Source: Clusia tigrina | Lineage: Eukaryota; Arthropoda; Insecta; Diptera; Clusiidae | Direction of reading: 5' to 3' | Assembly (NCBI GenBank): GCA_920105625.2 | Contig: OV050030.1 | Location: 165,267,860-165,331,859, forward strand | DNA length: 64,000 nt | Shown here: positions 22,051-32,115 of the stretch, in pieces | How the letters are laid out: each line of letters starts with the position of its first letter | How positions within the stretch are numbered: position 1 is the stretch's first letter | Made by a program: the position numbers and the translations under genes | Notes under the pieces: model-generated | What the model saw: only the letters and a program-made list of their open reading frames with translations | What the model was told of the DNA's origin: nothing | Databases searched by the model: none

Positions 22051-22865
22051 GTGCAACTTGTCTTTCACTAAATTTGTTGATAAATATTCATATTTTTCAA
22101 CTAAATTGATGACTACTGACCTACTCTCACATTTTACTTTTATTTGAACAGTTTCATAGAGCATATGAGTACGACAAAATTTTATGGAAAGACCGAAGTG
22201 ACAGCAGTTAGTTATTAGAAAATAGGTATAATAAATTCGTGTATTTAAACGAATATTTACATAAAACAACTTCAATTTATAATTTTAATTTAGGTACTTA
22301 GAAATAATAAGAAATTATGCAATTGGTTTCTTCTAACAGAAATATACAAGGGAGTTGTTTGTTTAGGAAAACCAATTTTATAAATGTTTTATTTGTGGTA
22401 CTTTAGCAGAATCTTTGGTACTGTGTGATTGAACTGAAGATGTGGATTCACAATATAATCAAAGTTTGAAATATATCTTTTAATTTCAAACACAGTAAAA
22501 TAATTGCATTCTTGAAAAAATGGTCCAAGAGATATTGACAATGAGATATACAATTTTGTAGCATTACAAAAACCAGTCTTGAAGATCCGTGTCCGGAACC
22601 TACAACGCAGATAATTCTATTCCTAAATATTTGAAAAAAGTTGTTCAACATTCAATAAAAAGAAATTCTATTGCAGAAATTTCCAAATTTCAAACGCTCA
22701 TAGCTGTTGCTATTATAGATTTCCTGAAAAAACTCGCCTTAATTTAAAACAAATTCATAATTTCCTCATTTTTCTGCTAAAACCTTTTATATCTCTATTT
22801 CACATATATAAATTAAATCCTTGGATCATAAAACTCAGAACTTTCTACGCGTAAAAGCAAACTCT
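22051..22865. other. AT-rich DNA, nothing recognised
   Basis: No motif-bearing frame. An 81-codon minus frame at 22030-22275 has no recognisable family features. Confidence 0.4.
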
Positions 22866-22867
22866 AG

Positions 22868-22970
22868 ATTCTTCTCGAAAATTCTTTCGAAGTATAGGCA
22901 ACATTCTAAAATGTTCTAGTTTAACATGCGACGTATATATTAGCCACCACGTCAAAAGTCAACACAGTTG
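22868..22970 (+). promoter_or_regulatory. Heat-shock-element-like cluster with TATA box
   Basis: At 22872-22884 the sequence TTCTCGAAAATTC fits three contiguous alternating 5-bp heat-shock units (TTC, GAA, TTC, each 2 bp apart), and a further GAA lies at 22889-22891. A TATA box (GTATATATTAG) is at 22933-22943, and an initiator-like CAACACAGTTG lies about 30 nt below it. The spacing fits a fly heat-shock promoter. No coding frame follows, so it may be a promoter relic, a noncoding RNA start, part of an LTR, or chance in AT-rich DNA. Confidence 0.3.
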
Positions 22971-24040
22971 AATAGAGATCGTAACAGTGTGTACGTCGAG
23001 AATTTCAATAGTAACAGTAACAGTATTAAAAGGTAGTAAAGTTGATTATATGAGAATGTAATAATGTGCAATTTGCATTAAAAGTGACTTTAAGCCTAAA
23101 ATTGAGAGTATAATTTGCAATAATTAAATGAAGTTATATTTGTCTACACAATACAGCAGTACGAATTTGTGTATTGAGAGCTGGTATAAATTGTCAGTAT
23201 TTCCTACCAATATTGTAATCACGTAATCCTCAAACTATAAATGGCCAAGTAACTTTTAACAATAGAAAGGACCATAGATTCCAGCAAGAGCTATTAAAAT
23301 CAAAACAGTTTTATTCGGACCGAGAAAGGTTTCTAGAACCAAGTCGAAATTAAATACTGATAGTACCCTTCTATCAATTTCTTTAATTTTCAATATAAAA
23401 GGTATATTTCCATTAAAGCTTAGATTTTCCGGGAAACTATTAAGGAATCTATAATATTATCTACACTTAAATTTTACATCATTGAGTATTATTGCTCTCA
23501 TTAGAGTAATATGAATTTTGTCCTGAATAAGCGTTTTTATTTTTATTATAAAATTTGCGACTGTAATAGTTTGTATGATTTAATTGGCATAACTTGTCCA
23601 GCGGATTGAAAGTTATTGGACATCCGACGTGCCCATGAAATTATATCGCGGGTGTACTATTTGTGTCTCAATTTTCTTGCTGCTACCTCCTAAGTTTGTT
23701 CTTTTTACTGAATCTGTGGTGAATAATGATTTGCATCACAATTGGAATTTCATACCTATTTTCCTTCTCTGGGTCTTTTGCTTGATTTCCACATTTTTCC
23801 GGTAGTTTAAGTTTTTTTTTTGTTAGTATGTATGTTAGTTGTCTTATGTATATATGTGTTTGTACTGACGTCACTTTTCTTTGTTTGAGTTATCTTTGAC
23901 TAAAGGTCGGAAAAGTCTTGACGAAACTAGCTTAACGAAACAAAACAAATATGAAAAAAATTCGTGTGTTGTGCTTCGTTTTGGCTTGAAAAAAACAAGA
24001 AGAGCTTCTATCAAAACAAACAGAGCCTTTCATAATTCAT
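22971..24040. other. AT-rich DNA downstream of the promoter-like block
   Basis: No supported coding region. A 63-codon minus-strand frame at 23683-23874 (LPEKCGNQAKDPEKENRYEIP) is unassigned; its NRYEIP recalls the NNEYEIP of the Jockey linker at 20.9 kb, too little to call. Confidence 0.35.
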
Positions 24041-24535
24041 AATTCATATTTAAGAGCATATCTAAGGTAATTTTATGTCGGGTACTCTGAGTTGGTTATA
24101 ATAATGGAGGGATGGGCCTTTATCTGACCGTACACTTTTCTTGTGAAAGGCTTTGCAGCGTCAATATAATAATTCATAATTAATAATTCCTAAGTTTTAA
24201 ACATATGTGAATATAGGGCTTTCAAAATGTACCGCCCATTTTTTATTTTGTGTTTTATACGAGTACTCTGAACCTTTGTATGTTTTGTCGATGAAATGAA
24301 TATTTGATAATTGTGGGTTGATGTAGTAGTAACATTCTGCCCATATTTTGCATGCACGCTAATTTGGGCATAATGTATACTGCCACTAATTTGAATTCCT
24401 ATATCATTATTAGAAGCATAAATAGGGTCATTTTATTAAAATGGGTACCCCAAAGTCAATTATATGGGAGGGAGGCGTTATCCGACCCGCCCCTTTTATT
24501 ATGTATGGCTTTGTAGCGTCAATATGCGTTACTAC
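24040..24535. repeat. Dispersed noncoding repeat, one full and one partial unit
   Basis: The block at 24050-24400 aligns by eye along its length with 42965-43335. Shared landmarks are a GGTACYCTGAGTT-like start, GGAGGGATGGGC/GGAGGGAGGCGTGG, a CGCCCATTTTT box, TTGTGGGT, and GCATGCACGCTA then TAATGTATACTGC. From 24410 the start of the unit begins again (ATTATTAGAAGC, GGGTACCCC, GGAGGGAGGCGT) and breaks off near 24535 at a short CTTA run. Two units in head-to-tail order suggest tandem insertion or slippage. Confidence 0.65.
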
Positions 24536-24589
24536 TTACTTACTTACGTACTTACTGAAGTGGCCATTACATCCCGTGGTTGGGTTACG

Positions 24590-25115
24590 GCCGGCTGCGC
24601 GCGCGCCTTCTCCAATCAGTTACACCAAGCATTGTACAATCAGTGTTCTTTTATGTGGCTTTCATCTTTCACACAGTATGCTCGACAGGACCTCATATGC
24701 GTTGGAAATAAGGCTGATATCTCGGTAGTTGGCGCAGATTGTTGGGTCTCCTTTCTTTAAAAGGGACAAAGTACGCTGAGATTCCAATCGTCGGGCATGC
24801 TTTCCTTTAGCCATATTTTACTGATGAGTTGATGCATATATCTTACCAATTCATCGCCGCCGGCTTTAAACAATTCAATAAGCACCCGCTGCTTTATTGT
24901 TTTTGAATTACTAGATAGCAACTCGAACCTCGTCATGGTTAGGAACTGGGACTTCCAATCTGTTGTCGCCGATTGTTGGAATCGAACTGCATTCCACTTG
25001 GGTGGAATTATTAGAATCGTCTCCCGCAAGCAGATTTGAGAAATGATGTTCCTATAATCTCAGTGCGCGCTGCGTATCTGTAACCAGAACTCCATTTTCA
25101 TTTCTACAAGTGGAG
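24590..25115 (-). pseudogene. RTE-like non-LTR reverse transcriptase fragment
   Basis: Minus-strand frame 24757-25029 holds LFKAGGDELVRYMHQLISKIW and WLKESMPDDWNLSVLCP. The reading continues to the left, with frame changes, as KKGDPTICANYRDISLISNAY and a remnant of the next RT motif. Upstream (25030-25115) the linker wording NGVLVTDTQ-like is recognisable. These are N-terminal RT motifs (fingers and motif 1) of RTE-type elements. The catalytic palm is absent. Flanked on its left by a short CTTA repeat at 24536-24556. Confidence 0.72.
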
Positions 25116-25715
25116 GGGCAGATGGATGAAGTTTTGGTGTTAAATTATGGTATGCGAAAATAGAAAAATACTAAAGCTAATTAATTTTCCTATCCGCTGA
25201 CAAAGCAATACCGAAATGTACAATACAAATAGAGGCAAATAAATCAGGTTCTACCAGCATTTATAAGCCCATCAATGAGAAAATGAAACTCAGGCGACTA
25301 TGACAAAAATATAATCTGCACAGAGATAGCCACCGTGGAGGGCGAAATAACAAATTTCGCTCGCAATGTAGCTATTACCGTTGTCCATACTTTCGATGTG
25401 ACAAACCTTGTGAGCCGACTTTAATTATCAAAGCTGTTCGATTTAGCGCAATAAGAAGTTGACGTATGTAGTAGGTGCTTTGCTGAACATTTATCCGCCT
25501 CACGCTAAATTTTGTTTGAAGATTAAACTACTTAATACTGCATTACTTGATAGAGTGAATAAAAAGAAATGTGTATCTAGTAGAAATCAGCCACTTCTAT
25601 GTGTATACGGCTTGTCATAATATCTATGAAGCATTTCACCTACCAAAAGAAAATGAAATTTTTAAAAGAAAGCAGTGAAATAGCATTTCAAAATTTTCTA
25701 CAATTTTGACTAATG
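25116..25715. other. Intergenic, nothing recognised
   Basis: No motif-bearing frame; ordinary AT-rich DNA. Confidence 0.4.
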
Positions 25716-25719
25716 AAAA

Positions 25720-26330
25720 TACAAACTACTCGCAGTGGAAATAAATTAATGCGCAAGAAGAGATACCGAAGAAGGGTCATCAATTGCAAATAACTTGAAG
25801 GATTTATTCAAATCTCTTAGTACACCAATAGATATATTACCAACTCTATAAAAGGGTAATTAAAATCACTCCAAAGATAAATATTCAACATTCAAAAAGA
25901 GAGGTAATACACTTAATGTCCATGTTCAATTAAAATTTGCGCAGATCAGCAGGATTTTAAAGGAAGGAAATATGTCACCAAAGTAGATTCCTATGTCTCT
26001 CATCTCCTATCCACGCGATCAAAATGATTCGAAAAACTATTACTAAACGAAGTCTTACCTACATTGGAAAATAATCAAATATTTAAATTTGGTTTCAGAG
26101 CCCGACGCAGTACAGCGAAATCTTTTGATATGGTCGGTCGCAATGATTAAATTTTAAATTCAGACTTCAAAACATTAGATTTAATTCTTCGAAAAACATG
26201 AAATTTCTATTTAAATTATGGAAGTGAGCTGACAGCCTTGGCAGATAGAGCTCCTAAATTTGTCCATAGAATAAGAATTAATTCTTATATGGAAGGGAAA
26301 AATATGCCTATCACATATGATCAAAAGAAT
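25720..26330 (+). pseudogene. Jockey-like RT fragment, plus strand
   Basis: Highly decayed. Mixed frames read LKDLFKSLSTPIDILPTL (about 25796-25850), then LISYPRDQNDSKNYY and LLLNEVLPTLENNQIFKFGFRARRSTAKSFDMV (26040-26130). This last is the motif-2 region of Jockey-clade RT (LLLN...HQFGFR..HST in relatives). Stops in every frame. Similar wording to the minus-strand Jockey at 19.9-22.0 kb suggests the same clade. Confidence 0.55.
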
Positions 26331-26417
26331 TAACTCTAAATTTAACTAAGTAGAATTTTTGATCCCAGAGTATCATTAAAACGTGCAAGCACGGGAAGCA
26401 TGACTTTTTTACTCATG

Positions 26418-26452
26418 AAGGATCCGTATACCACTCCGGACCGACTGCGCCA
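26418..26452 (-). other. Extra primer-binding site and leader beyond the left LTR
   Basis: On the minus strand, the left LTR is followed by TGGCGCAGTCGG and 24 nt of leader (ending GTATACGGATCCTT), matching 37505-37539 next to the right LTR almost base for base. A normal 3' LTR should meet host DNA here. The match stops at about 26418. This suggests that a second internal region once followed, as in an LTR-internal-LTR-internal tandem. Confidence 0.7.
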
Positions 26453-26854
26453 GTTATGTATTAGAAATGAGAGCAACACCATTCAACTTCGTTTAATAAT
26501 GAATTTAAATTTTAGTTTACACGTATTTATATCTTAAAATATCGCTACTTTCGTACTGAATTTCATGAGAAATGAAGCAAGCATTTTTTTAATGCGAATT
26601 CAAATTAATATGAATTTAAAGATTTTCATAAGAACTGAACTCAACATGATTGGATCAATTTCATGGGAATTCAAGTCAACATGCATTGGATGATTTTTAG
26701 AAGACTTGAATTATAATATAACTTAAATAATAGAAATAGAATTGGCGTCTGTTCAATTATTTGAATTTGATGTTGTTGTTTGTTGGATGGTGTGCTGTAC
26801 TTCCTTAGTATGTTGTACTTATTGTTGTTGGGTTAAGTGGTTGCGTTCGTAACT
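26453..26854 (-). repeat. 3' LTR of the composite Gypsy element
   Basis: About 402 bp, beginning AGTTACGAACGCAACCACTT on the minus strand and ending ...AATACATAAC. Matches 37540-37957 along its length with scattered differences. Bounded on the right by the polypurine tract. Confidence 0.88.
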
Positions 26855-26868
26855 CCTCCCCCCTTGGA
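26855..26868 (-). promoter_or_regulatory. Polypurine tract of the composite Gypsy
   Basis: CCAAGGGGGGGAGG on the minus strand immediately before AGTTACG. Its presence shows that 26453-26854 is the 3' LTR of this element. Confidence 0.85.
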
Positions 26869-27752
26869 ATAAAGCGATGGCGACAATGATTGCGATGGGG
26901 CCGGAGCGACAGCATGTAGCGGATGAGGGATGCATGTTAGTTTGCTTCTATTCTATTGGTTGTTTTACTGCAAGTACAGGTTATTAGAAATTTCAGAATA
27001 TGTATATAAATTAAACAGTCTCATTCTGATAGGAAAACTGTTAAATTTTCTATCGTTCACGATACAATGGCCTGCTCCGTTGTTTATTAAGGCGATGTAT
27101 GTTCGGTCTTTCGTTGCTTCTTGGTGTATTGATATACATACATAAATATGTTTTGATTATGGGACATGCTTTGTCAAAGTACTGAATATTTTGTTCATTA
27201 TAAGTTATTAATAATTCTGTTATTTTTTTATATTTTCATTTATAAGTAGCAATATAATATGATATAAAAAGAATTTTCATTGAGCATATTTTGTATTTAT
27301 ATATTGTGTATAATATTAAGTTGTGATAATAAGCTTTTAGACCAAGCAGTTCATACATTTGTTAATTTGAGTTTCTTTTCACTGGTTATAGTTAGGAATT
27401 TCATTCAGTTCGTTCGGATTTTGCTAGTATGGTTCCTTCTGCTATGTTTGAAAGACAATTGATTTGAAGGTCTACATTAGAATTTATTTGATACATATAT
27501 TAGATGTCTGAAAATATTTCATTTTACTTTTAATTATTATAAATACTATTATTATTATTTTTTTATTATTGTATTTTGCATATTTCTTTCATTAGTGTCT
27601 AAGTTCTCTATTTGATTATTTATGTAATGTGCGTCAGTTGCCTCTTTTTTTGTCGTTATGAATTTTATTGTGGTCTCTAGTCTTAGTCCCTAATTACCGC
27701 TGATATTTTCTTCCAGATCTCCTAAAAGTATTTTATTTTCAATTATATATTT
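26869..27752 (-). other. Region between pol end and 3' LTR; env expected, none seen
   Basis: AT-rich, with TTATTATTATT runs near 27545. Errantivirus relatives carry env here. I find no furin motif, fusion segment or transmembrane helix in a minus-strand frame. Either env was lost or has decayed beyond recognition. Confidence 0.4.
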
Positions 27753-28811
27753 TTAAATTTGATTTGATTCATATTTCTTCCTTTTCTTTATTCTAATTTT
27801 ATGTACTTTCTTATCATTAGTTGTTTGTATTGTTATTTTGTTATTGTCTTTAACTATATGTCTTGAGAATCGCGGAGTAATTTTGTTCCTTCTACATTCT
27901 TTTCTAAAGATTACCTTATTATTTTCTTTATTCTCAGGCTCCAACCGTGTTTTGTTTAACTTATCTATTCTTAGGCAAGTCAGTTTTTCGACTTTTTCTT
28001 ATATTGTGGGATACAGTTTCATTTGAAATTCATTTAGTTGCTTTAAATAGTCATGTTCATTGTGAAATATTACTGTGTTATTAAATTTGTATGTTTTCCC
28101 GAAAAACAATTCATAAGGTGTAAGTTTGGTGGTTGAATGTATGGAGTTATTGTATGTGATTAGTGTTTCGAGAAATATTTCTTTATGATCTAAGTCAAGA
28201 TTATTTTCTTTTCTTGTAGCTAAAATTATTCTATATATTTCTGTTGGCGTGGAATATAAGCGTTCCAACGGTGCGTTACTACTAGTTTGCTGAAATGATG
28301 TGTAGTGTAAATCTATTTGAAATTGAGTACAAAAATCTTTGAAAATATTAGCTGTAAATTCTGAGGGGTTTCAGGTTTCTGAAGCTTTGGTTTTGATGGG
28401 TTCCTATCATATTTCAATGTTTGGCACTTTTCACAGTTGTTGATAGTTTGAGCAATTTTATTTTTCATAAATGGGAAGTAATATTCCCTTTTGATTTGAA
28501 GGTATGTTTCTGTAATGCCTCTATGGTTGTTTGTGTCATGATTATTTCTTATTAATTCTTCCAATTCATCGCTTTTGTGTGACATCTATTAATGTTTCTG
28601 TACAGCGTATTAAGTGTAAGAGTTTGCTATTCGCGAAGTATTTAGAACATACTGATTGTATGATTCGAAAAGTATTATTATCGGTAAATATTGCTGATAA
28701 TTTGTTTGAAGCCATATAATTTTTAAAAATTTTTGTCAAGATTTCTTTATTAAATTCTCTTTCCCGGATTGTGCGGCGGTGTTTGTTCTTGAATGGAACC
28801 TCAAGGGTCAT
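27753..28811 (-). pseudogene. Gypsy integrase, catalytic core deleted
   Basis: The N-terminal zinc domain is readable (HDTNNHRGITETYLQI ... NNCEKCQTLKYDR, 28400-28560). The C-terminal part is readable as TEIYRIILATRKENNLDLDHK and ETLITYNNSIHSTTKLTPYELFFG (28090-28250), and then a basic tail (NKTRLEPENKENN). The section with the first two catalytic Asp residues is missing between about 28270 and 28330. A linker with KFKN-rich sequence (28566-28811) joins it to RNase H. Non-functional. Confidence 0.85.
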
Positions 28812-29007
28812 TTCTGGCGTTTCGGATGATGTTTTAAAATTATTTGTAAGTTGATCTCATTTATTGGTCTTTCTGAAATAGCAATTCCGTTGTGTAGATT
28901 TTCGTCAGCCGAGTGTACAGTTGTGCCAAAAGTACTTGGATTAGAAGCTGTGCTATTTAAATTAACGTCTATAATATTTTTTTTAAAATTATTTATCTTG
29001 ATTCGAC

Positions 29008-29427
29008 TTAATGCATCGGCGTTAGTATTGAGTTTACCTTTGTTATGAGATTAGAGTTTGGTTCTTTAAGGTTCATTAGCCAAGTGAGGGGCCTATGGTC
29101 TGTTATTATTTTGAATTTGCGTCCAAACAAATATGGACGAAAATAATTTGTTGCCCAAATGATGGCTAGCATTTCTTTTTCTATGGTTGAATAATTTATT
29201 TCGGACTCAGACAAAGTGCTACTTGCAGAACATACTGGTTTGTCGCTTCCAATGTGGCCTTGAGACAATATTGCGCCCAATGCAAAGTTGCTGGCGTCTG
29301 TAGTTAGCAAGAAGGATTTTAAGAAATCGGGGTACTGTAAAATGGGATCATTCCTTAAAATATTTTTGCACAATTCAAATGTTTTAATGTAGCGATCATC
29401 GAGTTTTATAGATCTTCCTTTTTTCAA
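29008..29427 (-). pseudogene. Gypsy RNase H
   Basis: Clear RNase H: FLLTTDASNFALGAILSQGHIG, then NYSTIEKEMLAIIWATNYFRPYLFGRKF and TDHRPLTWLMNLKEPNSNL. The catalytic D (TTDAS), E (EKEML) and D (TDHRPL) residues are present. In another frame just to the left (about 28985-29030) NADALSRIKINNF ends the domain. This domain order and wording match 17.6/297-type elements. Confidence 0.9.
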
Positions 29428-29507
29428 GCATTCCGTTAGGGGCTTCGTTAGTTTGGCGAAATATTTAATAAATTTCCGGTAGTACCCTAGCAGTCATATA
29501 AAAGCTT

Positions 29508-30050
29508 TTATTTCTTTCTGATTTCGGGGAACAGGAAAATGTTTAATGGTGTGCATTTTGAAGGGTTAGGTTTAATACCTTCTGTGGAAACAATATGGCC
29601 CAGAAAGTTAATTTTTTTTCGTAAGAATTCAGATGAGTTGAATCTTGAAGTTTGATGTTCGTAGTTTTTCAAAAAGAGAGGTTGAAAAAATAATGATATC
29701 GTCAAGATATACTAGACAAATTTTTCCAATGAGTTCTCTTAATACATTATCCATTACTCTTTGGAAAGTCGATGGGGCGTTTTTAAGACCGAATGACATA
29801 ATAATATACTCATAATGTCCTCCTTCGACAGTGAATGCTGTTTTTGATGTGTCTTTATGATGCATTTCGATTTGATGAAACCCGCTAGCTAAATCTAGCG
29901 TAGAGAAATACATACATACACTTTCCTAATTTGTCTAGAATTTCGTTAATATTTGGTAATGGGTAACGGTCAGATATTGTTTTTTCGTTTAATTTTCTGT
30001 AATCTATTACCAGTCGCCATTTTTTTTACCGCTGGCGTCTTTTTTTTTTT
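29508..30050 (-). pseudogene. Gypsy reverse transcriptase, frameshifted
   Basis: The frame 29629-29913 carries [40 protein letters not shown] and the YLDD active site ([12 protein letters not shown]). A frameshift at about 29690 leads to a second frame (29508-29705) with KKINFLGHIVSTEGIKPNPSK. The upstream fingers (29915-30060) are readable in mixed frames. Stops make the copy inactive. Confidence 0.9.
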
Positions 30051-30058
30051 GGTACTAT

Positions 30059-30800
30059 TCACACTGGAGAACTCCAAGGAGAGTAACTTTGACGAATTAT
30101 ACCCTGATCTAGCATGTTTGAAATTTGATTTCGTACCTCCTCTTTGTGGACGTACGGGTATCTATACGATTTAGTATAAATAGGTATATCATCTGTAGTG
30201 GATATTTTATGTTTCACTTCGTTTGTAAAACTGAGAGACATACCTTCTTTAAAAAATACGTCATCGTATTTTTTGCAAAGTTTCAGAAGAGTGCTCTTTT
30301 CTTCTGTATTCAAATGGTTTGTTCGCAGAAATTTAGTTACATTTGCGTTTGTCGTTGTATTTGTGGATTCATTTTCAAAACTATTGACTTCAATATAATC
30401 TGAGGGGTTATATTGATTAACTTTTATGGGTTGTTCGAGAAATAGAATTTGTTCTTCATTTGAGTTGTTAAGATGTAAAGTTTGGCTTAAACTGTAGAGG
30501 TATAACTGCGTTCCTTGTATTAAGAGTTTTATTAACCAAATCAATTTTTGCTTCTAATGGCGTTAAAGAGTCTAGGCCGTCAAAGTAGTTATAGAATTTA
30601 AAGATATAAAAATTAAGTTGTCCGATATCGTTAAATTCAATAAATGTAGGTAGTACAATCTGTTTACTTAGTTCATATCTGTTTAGTATTGTGACAATTG
30701 TTGTAGATTTGCAATTGATTTCGTCAGTAGGGTTAGTAAATTCGGGACTTATGAAGGAGGATGAAGCTCCTGTGTCTACTAAAAATTTCAGTGGTCTACC
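30059..30800 (-). pseudogene. Gypsy protease and protease-RT linker
   Basis: The aspartic protease motif FLVDTGASSSFIS is read at about 30750-30790. The long frame 30059-30544 is the linker into RT: LRTNHLNTEEKSTLLKLCKKYDDVFF, then HKISTTDDIPIYTKSYRYPY and MLDQGIIRQSYSPWSSP, standard Gypsy RT lead-in. A stop/frameshift separates protease and linker. Confidence 0.86.
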
Positions 30801-30839
30801 GAACGGAGACGATATATTAATATATATTAATTCTATGCC

Positions 30840-31296
30840 ATGTTTATTAACATCTAAGTATCCGGTTGGTTGCCTGAGGCATATGGATGAAAATTTTGTG
30901 AGTCCTCTATATGGTTTAAATCCTCAATTGCGTCATCTTGATACTTCTTATTGTTGTGCCGAACGTTATGCAAATCTCTGATACGAGAAGTATTAGATTA
31001 TTTTTTATATCGGCCCAGACAAGAGGTATTCTGTACATATTTAAAACTTCATTTGCTTGCCCCTCTATTTTATTTCGAATGGCCCGCAATAAAATCTGTC
31101 CATATGACGAATCACCCGTGCCCCCAATATAAAGGAGAATCTCCTCAACGTTATTGATGAATTCGTGCAGAAGCCTGGGGTTCCCGTCGAACCTTGGCAA
31201 GTGTTTTATTCCATCAGGAATTCTCAACGAATTAAAAATATCTGTTTGGTTATTTTGTGAGCCTGAAACCTGTGCAATTGCGTTTGGTGGGTTCAT
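30840..31296 (-). pseudogene. Gypsy gag with internal deletion
   Basis: ATG at 31296 (MNPPNAIAQVSGSQNNQTD) begins a frame with LPRFDGNPRLLHEFINNVEEILLYI and GQILLRAIRNKIEGQANEVLNMY, the N-terminal capsid wording of 17.6/297-type gag. After about 60% of the usual capsid the sequence jumps to a gag tail (DDAIEDLNHIEDSQNFHP-like, near 30890-30950). The rest of capsid and nucleocapsid is missing. The start lies 100-odd nt from the Helitron end. Confidence 0.82.
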
Positions 31297-31601
31297 AATA
31301 AATCTTGTGTCGTCACTATTTCGTTTTAAAAAAAAATTACATTTATAATTTTGAAAAAAATTTGGGAATAATATGTTTTGTTATTGTAGCAAAATTCAAT
31401 TTACATATACATATATATAAAAGAGAGTGATGTTAGTTACTACGCTTATAACTCAAGAACGCCTGGACCGATTTCGATGATGAGCACCAATTCGGTTAGG
31501 TCTCCACCCAAACAAGAAGAATACCCAAATTCCGGAAATGTTTAAAAAAAAAAAAAAATTATGAACAAAATTCATTTTCCCATACATTTCGTATGGAGCG
31601 A

Positions 31602-31799
31602 TTTTACAACGCCATCTTAACTCAAGAGCCCATAAAAACGAACATAATTTCAAATGCTGGTTCCGGTATTGCCAGTAGATGGCGTTGTGTGCATCAACTT
31701 TTTTACAACGCCATCTTAACTCAAGAACCCATAAAAACGAACATTATTTCAAATGCTGGTTCCGGTATTGCCAGTAGACGGCGTTGTGTGCATCAACTT
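31602..31799 (+). repeat. Two 99-bp tandem units, each a hairpin
   Basis: Unit 1 is 31602-31700 and unit 2 is 31701-31799, nearly identical. Each unit begins ACAACGCCATCT (after TTTT) and later carries its inverse, AGATGGCGTTGT (AGACGGCGTTGT in unit 2), so each can fold as a stem-loop with 12-bp arms. It lies in the Helitron 5' noncoding region, upstream of the leader intron. Confidence 0.92.
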
Positions 31800-32036
31800 C
31801 TAACAAACAGAACAGTTGAACAGTTTCTCAAATTTGTATCAGCTTATGACAGTTATTGTAAATAAATTTGATTAAATACATTTGTTGTTTTGAAACGATT
31901 TTTTGTGAATTTGCTATTACCAGCGAAAAGGGATGTTAATTTCGGATTGTGCAATTAATTTTTAGGTGGATTACTTTGAAAATCAATTCTCTTCATTCAG
32001 AGTGATCATTTTAGTGTGGAATTCTATTTTCAAACG

Positions 32037-32104
32037 GTAAGTTGCAATGAAAGTTGTTTATTTTGTGAGGTTATGAGCACATGTTTTGTGTGTTCATTTC
32101 TCAG
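32037..32104 (+). other. Predicted leader intron of the Helitron gene
   Basis: Donor G|GTAAGTTG at 32037 and acceptor TTTCTCAG at 32104 bound 68 nt, a usual fly intron size. The ATG at 32116 follows 11 nt later. Confidence 0.6.
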
Positions 32105-32115
32105 TGTAATTCACA

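Noticed and set aside
31100..31160. Any CRISPR-like or regularly spaced palindromic array
   Set aside because: No short direct repeats with unique spacers were seen anywhere; the nearest structure, the two 99-bp hairpin units at 31602-31799, is a tandem duplication.
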